This document shows, piece after piece, positions 56,454-64,000 of a stretch of 64,000 bases of DNA. Made by a program: the position numbers and the translations under genes. The stretch lies in the NCBI RefSeq assembly GCF_015277895.1, contig NZ_CP063815.1, positions 434,001 through 498,000 of the forward strand, written 5' to 3'. The stretch is from Microbacterium abyssi. GTDB lineage: Bacteria > Actinomycetota > Actinomycetes > Actinomycetales > Microbacteriaceae. The notes under the pieces are model-generated. The model made no database searches. It was given only the letters and a program-made list of their open reading frames with translations, and was not told the DNA's origin. Every line of letters starts with the position of its first letter. The stretch's first letter is position 1.

Positions 56454-57446
56454 ATGCCATCGCTTCCGCCCGCCGTCGCAGAGATCCGCCTCGCCGTACG
56501 CACCGCGCTCACGAGTCTCCCGGACGGGGTGACGGTCATCGTCGCGCTCTCCGGCGGCGCGGACTCGCTCGCGCTCGCTGCCGCGACCGCGTTCGAGGCG
56601 CGCTCGCGGGGGATGCAGGTGCTGAGCGCCACGATCGATCACGGGTTGCAGGACGGGTCGCCGGATGCCGCGGCATCCGCTGCCTCGAAGGCGGAGTCCC
56701 TCGGCATCCGGGCGCGGGCCGAGCGGGTGCAGGTGGATGCAGAATCGGATGCCGGCACCGAGGCGGCTGCTCGCGACGCGCGCTACGCCGCGCTCCGCCG
56801 CATCGCGACGGACGAGCGTGCTGCGGCCGTCCTGCTGGGCCACACGCTCGACGATCAAGCCGAGACCGTGCTGCTCGGCCTCGCCCGCGGCTCCGGTGCC
56901 GCGAGTCTGCAGGGCATGGCGGCGCGTCGGGAGGACGAGGACGGCACGGTGTGGCTGCGACCGATGCTCGGGGTGCGCCGGGTGACGACCGAGGCCTTCT
57001 GCACAGCATCCGACCTCGAACCGTGGCACGATCCGCACAACCGTGAGCACCGCTTCGCGCGCGTGCGGGTGCGCGAGAGCGTGATGCCCGTCCTCGAGTC
57101 GGAGCTCGGGCCCGGCGTCGCGGAGGCCCTCGCCCGCACCGCCGAGCAGCTGCGGGAGGATGCCGAGGCGTTCGACGAGATCATCCACGAGACGATCGAG
57201 GACATCGTCGAGCACGCCGAGGCCGGCATCTCCGTCAGCGTTCCAGCGCTCGCCGCGAACCCCGCAGCGCTGCGCAACCGGATCATCCGCCTCGTCGCGC
57301 ACAGCGAGTTCGGTGCGAGCCTCACTCGCACCCAGACGCTCGAGGTCGCACGCCTGGTCACCGACTGGTCGGGTCAGGGGCCGATCGATCTTCCCGGCTG
57401 CTCGGCTGCACGCGTCGACGGGCGAGTCGTGTTCACCGCGCGATAG
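56454..57446 (+). CDS. tilS: tRNA(Ile)-lysidine synthase
   Basis: 330 residues. PP-loop S-G-G-A-D-S (about residue 34) for ATP, I-D-H-G-L-Q-D-G, G-H-T-L-D-D-Q-A-E-T (family signature) and L-R-P-M-L-G-V. Modifies the wobble C of tRNA-Ile(CAT) to lysidine so it reads AUA. The length is short, as in actinobacterial TilS lacking the extra C-terminal domain. It precedes hpt by 124 bp in the usual order. Confidence 0.95.
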   Translation: MPSLPPAVAEIRLAVRTALTSLPDGVTVIVALSGGADSLALAAATAFEARSRGMQVLSATIDHGLQDGSPDAAASAASKAESLGIRARAERVQVDAESDAGTEAAARDARYAALRRIATDERAAAVLLGHTLDDQAETVLLGLARGSGAASLQGMAARREDEDGTVWLRPMLGVRRVTTEAFCTASDLEPWHDPHNREHRFARVRVRESVMPVLESELGPGVAEALARTAEQLREDAEAFDEIIHETIEDIVEHAEAGISVSVPALAANPAALRNRIIRLVAHSEFGASLTRTQTLEVARLVTDWSGQGPIDLPGCSAARVDGRVVFTAR

Positions 57447-57570
57447 CGAGGAGCACGGCGAGGAGCCGAAGCGGCCACTTCCCACCGAACAGGCCGCCCA
57501 GCAGATCGCCGATCCCGCCGCGAGACGCCGAATTGCCGAACCCACGGGATCCGTCACCTAAAATCGAGTC

Positions 57571-58122
57571 ATGCGTGCGGCTGAGATCCAGGATGACCTT
57601 GCAGAGATCCTCATCACAGAGGAGGAGATCAAAGCGAAGCTCGAAGAGCTCGCAGCTCAGGTGACGAAGGACTACGAAGGCAAGGACCTGCTCCTGGTCG
57701 GCGTCCTCAAGGGCGCCGTGATGGTGATGGCCGATTTCGCCCGCGCACTTCCCGTCCACGCGCCGATGGACTGGATGGCGGTGTCGAGCTACGGCTCCAG
57801 CACGAAGTCGAGCGGTGTCGTCCAGATCCGCAAGGACCTCGACACCGATCTGCACGGCAAGCACGTGCTCATCGTCGAAGACATCATCGACTCCGGTCTC
57901 ACCCTCAGCTGGCTGCTCGAGAACTTCGAGTCGCGCGGCCCCGAGTCGCTCGAGGTGCTGGCGCTGCTGCGCAAGCCCGACGCCGCGAAGGTCGAGATCG
58001 ACTGCAAGTACGTCGGATTCGACATCCCCACCGACTTCGTCGTCGGCTACGGCCTCGACTACGACGAGCGCTACCGCAACCTGCGCGACATCGCCGTGCT
58101 CGCGCCGCACGTCTACTCCTGA
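57571..58122 (+). CDS. hpt: Hypoxanthine phosphoribosyltransferase
   Basis: 183 residues. PRPP site [11 protein letters not shown] (about 93-103), early L-L-V-G-V-L-K-G-A loop and D-F-V-V-G-Y-G near the end. Salvages hypoxanthine/guanine to IMP/GMP. A TAAAAT -10-like element sits about 10 bases upstream. The order tilS-hpt-ftsH is a common bacterial synteny. Confidence 0.95.
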   Translation: MRAAEIQDDLAEILITEEEIKAKLEELAAQVTKDYEGKDLLLVGVLKGAVMVMADFARALPVHAPMDWMAVSSYGSSTKSSGVVQIRKDLDTDLHGKHVLIVEDIIDSGLTLSWLLENFESRGPESLEVLALLRKPDAAKVEIDCKYVGFDIPTDFVVGYGLDYDERYRNLRDIAVLAPHVYS

Positions 58123-58210
58123 CGCCCTCTGTCCCTGACGCCCGACGAGCCGTACGCCGTGGGCGAATCACAGCGGGGCCCAAGGACGCGCGCGATACGC
58201 TGAACGGATC

Positions 58211-60226
<2,016 letters not shown>

Positions 60227-60228
60227 TC

Positions 60229-60837
60229 GTGGCCGTCGACCGGGAACGGATCGAGCGGCTGACACGAGAGCTGCTCGAGGCGATCGGCGAGGACCCCGAC
60301 CGGCCGGGTCTCAAGCAGACGCCGGCGCGCGTCGCCGAGTTGTACGACGAGTTCTTCTCGGGCGTCGGTGAGGATGCGGCATCCCCCCTCGCCCGCACCA
60401 TCAGCGTCTCTCGGGGCCCCGCCCCTGAGACCCTGCCCTCCGGGGCCGTCCTGCTGCGCGACATCCGCTTCCGCTCCGTGTGCGAGCACCATCTGCTGCC
60501 CTTCGCCGGTCACGCGCACATCGCCTACCAGCCCGGTGAACAGGTCGTCGGGCTCGGCGCGCTCGTCCGCGTCGTCGAGACCATCGCGGCACGCCCGCAG
60601 GTGCAGGAGCGCCTCGGCGAGCAGATCGCCGACACGATCGCCGAGCACCTTGACACGCGCGGGGTGCTCGTCGTGCTGGATGCCGTGCACGGATGCGTCA
60701 CGATGCGGGGCGGACGTCAGACGGATGCCTCGACCCTCACCATCGCGGCACGCGGCGAGTACACCGACCCTGTCGCGCGCGCAGAACTGATCGCTCTCAT
60801 CGGATCCCTCCGACCGGCTCAGGGAGCGGAACGGTGA
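60229..60837 (+). CDS. folE: GTP cyclohydrolase I
   Basis: 202 residues from GTG 60229 (the frame extends upstream to 60052, but that region lies in ftsH). Zinc site: C-E-H-H-L-L-P-F with the later cysteine in H-G-C-V-T-M-R-G. First step of folate synthesis, GTP to dihydroneopterin triphosphate. The stop overlaps the folP start (GTGA). Confidence 0.97.
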   Translation: MAVDRERIERLTRELLEAIGEDPDRPGLKQTPARVAELYDEFFSGVGEDAASPLARTISVSRGPAPETLPSGAVLLRDIRFRSVCEHHLLPFAGHAHIAYQPGEQVVGLGALVRVVETIAARPQVQERLGEQIADTIAEHLDTRGVLVVLDAVHGCVTMRGGRQTDASTLTIAARGEYTDPVARAELIALIGSLRPAQGAER

Positions 60838-61628
60838 CCGTGATCTGGGGAATCGTCAACGTCACCACCGACTCGTTCAGCGACGGCGGCCGGTACATCG
60901 ATCCGGAGCGCGCGATCGCGCACGGATTGGCACTGCAGGATGCCGGGGCGACCATCCTCGACATCGGCGGGGAGTCCACGCGCCCCGGCTCCGAGCGCGT
61001 CGAGCCGGCGGTCGAGCAGCAGCGCGTGGTCCCGGTGATCCAGGAGCTCGCCGCGCGCGGCATCGCCGTGAGCATCGACACCCTGAACGCCTCCACGGCC
61101 GCCGCGGCCGTCCGGGCCGGCGCCCGCATCGTCAACGACGTCTCCGGTGGTCTTGCCGACCCCGAGATGCGCGCGGCCGTCGCCGAGTCCGGCGCCGACT
61201 TCGCCATCGGTCACTGGCGCGGCCCGTCCACCGACATGTACGCGCGCGCGGAGTACCGGCGGGCATCGCGGGAGGTCGCAGGTGAGCTGCGCGAGCGCGT
61301 CGGCGAGGCCGCGGCCGCCGGCATCGCCCCCTCTCGCATCATCCTCGACCCCGGCATCGGCTTCGCGAAAGCGGGCGACCAGAACTGGGACGTGCTGCGC
61401 GGACTCGACGACATCACCGCCCTCGGCCATCGCGTGCTCATCGGCACCTCGCGCAAGCGCTTCCTCGCAGAGGCACTCGGCGGCGGCGAGGTGTCCGAGG
61501 AGCGTCGTGACCTCGCCACCGCCGTCACGAGCGCCCTTGCCGTCCGCCACGATGTCTGGGCGGTGCGCGTCCACAACGTCGCCGCGACCCGTGACGCCCT
61601 GGCGATCGCTCACGCGTGGGAGGGCTGA
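60834..61628 (+). CDS. folP: Dihydropteroate synthase
   Basis: 264 residues from GTG 60834, chosen for overlap with folE and because it starts with W-G-I-V-N-V-T-T-D-S-F-S-D-G-G, the DHPS signature. Also D-I-G-G-E-S-T-R-P-G and the R-V-H-N-V tail motif. Joins pABA with the pterin; the sulfonamide target. Runs into folB by 1 bp spacing. Confidence 0.97.
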   Translation: MTVIWGIVNVTTDSFSDGGRYIDPERAIAHGLALQDAGATILDIGGESTRPGSERVEPAVEQQRVVPVIQELAARGIAVSIDTLNASTAAAAVRAGARIVNDVSGGLADPEMRAAVAESGADFAIGHWRGPSTDMYARAEYRRASREVAGELRERVGEAAAAGIAPSRIILDPGIGFAKAGDQNWDVLRGLDDITALGHRVLIGTSRKRFLAEALGGGEVSEERRDLATAVTSALAVRHDVWAVRVHNVAATRDALAIAHAWEG

Positions 61629-61629
61629 G

Positions 61630-62019
61630 ATGACGCGCCAGGAGATGACGAGCGACGAGATCCGCCTCACGGGCCTCACCGTCTTCGGTCGGCACGGCGT
61701 CTTCGCGCACGAGCGCGAGAACGGGCAGGAGTTCACGATCGATCTGAGCCTGCAGCTGTCGCTGGCGGATGCCGCGGCATCCGACGACGTCGCCGACACC
61801 GTGCACTACGGCGAGCTCGCCGAGAGCGTCGCCGCGGTCGTGGCCGGTGAACCGGTGAACCTCATCGAGACGCTCGCGCAACGAATCGCGGACGTCGCAC
61901 TCGGCGACCGGCGGGTCCGCGCCGTCGAAGTCACCGTCCACAAGCCGCACGCCCCGATCCCGCTGACGTTCGCGGACGTCGCCGTCACACTCCGCCGCGC
62001 TCGCACCGAGGAGGCCTGA
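61630..62019 (+). CDS. folB: Dihydroneopterin aldolase
   Basis: 129 residues from ATG 61630 (61645 possible). R-L-T-G-L-T-V-F-G-R-H-G-V-F matches the FolB start; N-L-I-E-T-L-A and K-P-H-A-P carry the substrate and active-site lysine. Makes 6-hydroxymethyl-dihydropterin. Overlaps folK by one base. Confidence 0.95.
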   Translation: MTRQEMTSDEIRLTGLTVFGRHGVFAHERENGQEFTIDLSLQLSLADAAASDDVADTVHYGELAESVAAVVAGEPVNLIETLAQRIADVALGDRRVRAVEVTVHKPHAPIPLTFADVAVTLRRARTEEA

Positions 62020-62540
62020 TGGTCCGGATGCCTCCGATGCCGGCACCCGACCCGCGGCCGGGCCGCGATGCGGTCGAGGCGGTCATCGCCCTCGGAGCGA
62101 ACCTCGGAGATCGCACCGAGACCATCCGGCGGGCGGCCGCGCGCATCGCCCGCCTGCCCCTCGTCGACGACCTGCGCCTGTCCGATCTGCACGAGACGGT
62201 CGCCGTCCGCCTGGACGGTCCGGATCCCGACGCGCCGAGCTACGTGAACGCCGTGGCGCTGATGACCACCCGGCTCGCGCCGCAGGTGCTGCTCGGGCTG
62301 CTGCACGCCATCGAGGAGGAACACGGCCGCGAGCGCCGCGAGCGCTGGGGTGACCGTACGCTCGACCTCGACCTCATCGCTTACGGCGGGCTGCGATCCG
62401 ACGATCCGCACGTGCTGCTCCCGCACCCGCGCGCAGCCGAGCGGCTGTTCGTGCTCGAGCCGTGGCTGAGCCTCGACCCCGATGCCGCGATCCCCGGCCG
62501 CGGGCGCGTCGCCGATCTGATCGAGGCCCTGCGCCGATGA
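62019..62540 (+). CDS. folK: HPPK (folate pyrophosphokinase)
   Basis: 173 residues. I-A-L-G-A-N-L-G-D-R near residue 24, R-W-G-D-R-T-L-D-L-D-L-I (ATP/metal site) and L-P-H-P-R-A (loop 3). Pyrophosphorylates 6-hydroxymethyl-dihydropterin. The first 20 residues are a Pro-rich extension; the next gene overlaps by 4 bp. Confidence 0.95.
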   Translation: MVRMPPMPAPDPRPGRDAVEAVIALGANLGDRTETIRRAAARIARLPLVDDLRLSDLHETVAVRLDGPDPDAPSYVNAVALMTTRLAPQVLLGLLHAIEEEHGRERRERWGDRTLDLDLIAYGGLRSDDPHVLLPHPRAAERLFVLEPWLSLDPDAAIPGRGRVADLIEALRR

Positions 62541-63019
62541 AGCGCACCTCGGCGCTCGCCCTCATCCTCCTGGCCCTGGCCGGAGGAGGGATCGGCTATC
62601 TCATCGACCACCTGCTCACAGTCGGCGGACGGGCGACGTTCTCACCGTCAGGGTTCCTGCCGCTGCTTCTGCTCGTGCTCGCGGCATCCGTGATCACCCT
62701 TGCGTGGCCTGTGCGGCGAAGTGTGCGCGGGCCGTCGCGCGCGCGTATCGACCCGTTCCGCGCGATGCGTGTGGCGACCCTGGCACGTGCATCCAGCCTG
62801 CTCGGCGCGATCATGACGGGATTCGGATCCGGACTGCTGGCGTTCCTCCTGTCGCGTCCCGTCGCACCCCAGGTAGGGTCGGTTGTGGCGATGGCGGCGC
62901 TCGTGGCGAGTTCGCTCGCACTCGTTGTCGCAGCCCTCGTCGCCGAACAGTTCTGCACCCTGCCGAAGGATCCTGATGACAGACAGCCAGATGACCCCGC
63001 CGGAGCCGACGGGAGCTGA
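62537..63019 (+). CDS. DUF3180 membrane protein
   Basis: 160 residues from ATG 62537 (a longer frame from 62462 lies in folK). Four hydrophobic spans with a Pro/Arg turn in the middle. DUF3180 is a standard neighbour of folK in actinobacteria; function unknown. Overlaps the next gene by 44 bp. Confidence 0.85.
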   Translation: MKRTSALALILLALAGGGIGYLIDHLLTVGGRATFSPSGFLPLLLLVLAASVITLAWPVRRSVRGPSRARIDPFRAMRVATLARASSLLGAIMTGFGSGLLAFLLSRPVAPQVGSVVAMAALVASSLALVVAALVAEQFCTLPKDPDDRQPDDPAGADGS

Positions 63020-63569
63020 TCGGCCGCAGCCCGCTGCCGCCCCCGTTCTCGACGAGGGCACCTATGAGCAGCTGCGCGAGCCGCGAGGCGCCGGACGTCT
63101 CGCACTCGATGGCCGATGGCACCAGATCTCGCCGCGCTACGTCACCTCGCAGTTCCTGCAGAACGGCCTCGTTCTCGCGCTCCTGGTCATCGTGGTGCTG
63201 GTGCTGACGCTCGTGCTGGACCAGACCTGGGCGTGGATCCCCGGGGGCATCCTCGCTGCGGTCATCCTCGTGACGCTGGCGATCCTGCCGCGCCAGGCGA
63301 GGGCGATCGGCTACATGCTGCGTGAGGACGACATCGTGTTCCGCAAGGGCATCCTCTGGCAGCGCATCATCGCCGTCCCCTACGGCAGGATGCAGCTCGT
63401 CGATATCACGCACGGGCCGCTCGATCGCGCATTCGGCGTCGCCCAGCTGAAGATGGTCACCGCGGCCGCGACCACCGGCGTGCAGATCCCCGGACTCACG
63501 CAGGCCGCGGCCGAGTCGCTGCGCGACACGCTGATCGACGTCGCCGAGACGCGCCGGACGGGCCTGTGA
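62976..63569 (+). CDS. Bacterial PH-domain (bPH2/YdbS-like) membrane protein, short
   Basis: 197 residues from ATG 62976, inside the DUF3180 3' end. Two hydrophobic spans (about 55-100), then a bPH2 domain: I-V-F-R-K-G-I-L-W-Q-R, V-P-Y-G-R-M-Q-L-V-D. The pair with a longer bPH2 gene just downstream resembles Bacillus YdbS/YdbT, a membrane pair of unclear function. Overlap with the partner is 4 bp (GTGA). Confidence 0.85.
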   Translation: MTDSQMTPPEPTGADRPQPAAAPVLDEGTYEQLREPRGAGRLALDGRWHQISPRYVTSQFLQNGLVLALLVIVVLVLTLVLDQTWAWIPGGILAAVILVTLAILPRQARAIGYMLREDDIVFRKGILWQRIIAVPYGRMQLVDITHGPLDRAFGVAQLKMVTAAATTGVQIPGLTQAAAESLRDTLIDVAETRRTGL

Positions 63570-64000
63570 GCACGCCCGAGCAGCCGGAGCAGTTCGCGGG
63601 ACAGGCGCCCGCACAACCGCCGCTGCCGCCCGTCCCCGAGCCGCCCGCCGACGTCGACTCGCTCGCGGACGGCGAATGGCATCGCCTGCACCCGCTGACA
63701 CCGCTGTTCAAGGGCGGACTGGTGCTGATCATCGTGGCGGGCATCGTGCTCAACAGCTTCCGCGATCGCATCATCTACTGGATGGTCAACGCATTCGCGC
63801 CGCAGGCGCACGTCGAGGACTACTCGGCCGGAGACCCGGTCGACTGGGTGCTGTCGAACAATTTCATCCTGATCGCACTGCTCATCGTGCTCGGCGTGCT
63901 GATCGTGCTGATCGCGGCGTTCTGGATGGTGTGGCGGTTCCAGCAGTTCCGCATCTCGGAGGAGCACGTCGAGGTGCGCAAGGGCATCATCTTCCGGTCG
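63566..64000 (+). CDS. Bacterial PH-domain (YdbT-like) protein, partial
   Basis: Starts at GTG 63566; 145 codons are inside the window and the rest lies beyond the end. Pro/Glu-rich start, two spans (about 50-70 and 98-122), then F-R-I-S-E-E-H-V-E-V-R-K-G-I-I, the opening of a bPH2 domain. Larger partner of the preceding gene. Confidence 0.85.
   Translation, partial: MSTPEQPEQFAGQAPAQPPLPPVPEPPADVDSLADGEWHRLHPLTPLFKGGLVLIIVAGIVLNSFRDRIIYWMVNAFAPQAHVEDYSAGDPVDWVLSNNFILIALLIVLGVLIVLIAAFWMVWRFQQFRISEEHVEVRKGIIFRS

Noticed and set aside
57433..57555. Minus-strand frame with a membrane-like tail between tilS and hpt
   Set aside because: No start codon or ribosome site, overlaps the tilS end, and the interval is a normal intergenic region with a -10 for hpt.

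Overview
This is a high-GC actinobacterial chromosome segment, most likely Microbacterium or a close relative in the Microbacteriaceae. The reasons are strong G/C third-position bias, frequent GTG starts with 4-bp GTGA/ATGA overlaps, twin-arginine and lipobox signals, and the housekeeping order tilS-hpt-ftsH-folE-folP-folB-folK-DUF3180-bPH2. The assignment is from gene content only; no 16S gene is present.

Layout. (1) 1-20,428: one side of a type VII secretion (T7SS/ESX-like) locus. It has an FHA protein tail, a membrane Ser/Thr kinase, an RDD-FHA membrane protein, a 1,520-residue three-domain FtsK/EssC-type ATPase with an N-terminal FHA domain, a WXG100-like protein, a small protein and a family-5 solute-binding lipoprotein. 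Four effector cassettes follow. Three start with paralogous ~235-residue CpnT-N-terminal-like modules, each followed at once by a separate, different ORF (probable toxin); cassettes 1 and 3 continue into probable immunity genes. The fourth has a small helical protein, a DUF1023-type hydrolase and a lipoprotein. All four cassettes are preceded by the same bipartite promoter-like motif (CCCAT, 22-23 bases, TANNGT). (2) 20,483-38,170: ordinary chromosome, with malate dehydrogenase, a zinc metallopeptidase, prolyl iminopeptidase, aldehyde dehydrogenase, a GPH sugar transporter, a glutaredoxin, a GT2-GtrA fusion, an intradiol-dioxygenase-like lipoprotein, a fatty-acid desaturase, an amidase, a ThrE exporter, a class II amidotransferase and a YbdK-type ligase. 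(3) 38,227-53,575: a 15.3-kb actinomycete integrative and conjugative element (AICE, pSAM2 type) in tRNA-Phe(GAA), bounded by 44-bp perfect direct repeats. Its backbone is GntR regulator, Pra activator, TraB/FtsK translocase, lipoprotein, RepSA-type initiator, Xis and tyrosine integrase. Its main cargo, on the opposite strand, is a 1,629-residue single-chain (type ISP, LlaGI-like) restriction-modification enzyme overlapped by 8 bp by a zinc-hook ATPase with a PrrC/RloC-like anticodon-nuclease signature. (4) 53,533-64,000: tRNA-Phe, -Asp and -Glu, an M23 peptidase, inorganic pyrophosphatase, a decayed TMEM175 gene, then tilS, hpt, ftsH and the folate operon running into two bacterial PH-domain proteins, the last cut by the window end.

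How it works together. The kinase and FHA proteins beside the secretion ATPase suggest phospho-threonine control of secretion. The shared promoter motif suggests the four effector cassettes are expressed together. In the AICE, GntR probably represses itself and the Pra-Tra-Rep-Xis-Int operon through TCTAGA-centred palindromes. The restriction enzyme and linked ATPase look like two-layer phage defence: DNA cleavage, with tRNA cleavage as a back-up. The element also brings its own terminator hairpin behind the restored tRNA-Phe gene.

Most interesting: the coupled type ISP/anticodon-nuclease-like pair, the split CpnT-like effector cassettes, and their shared promoter motif.
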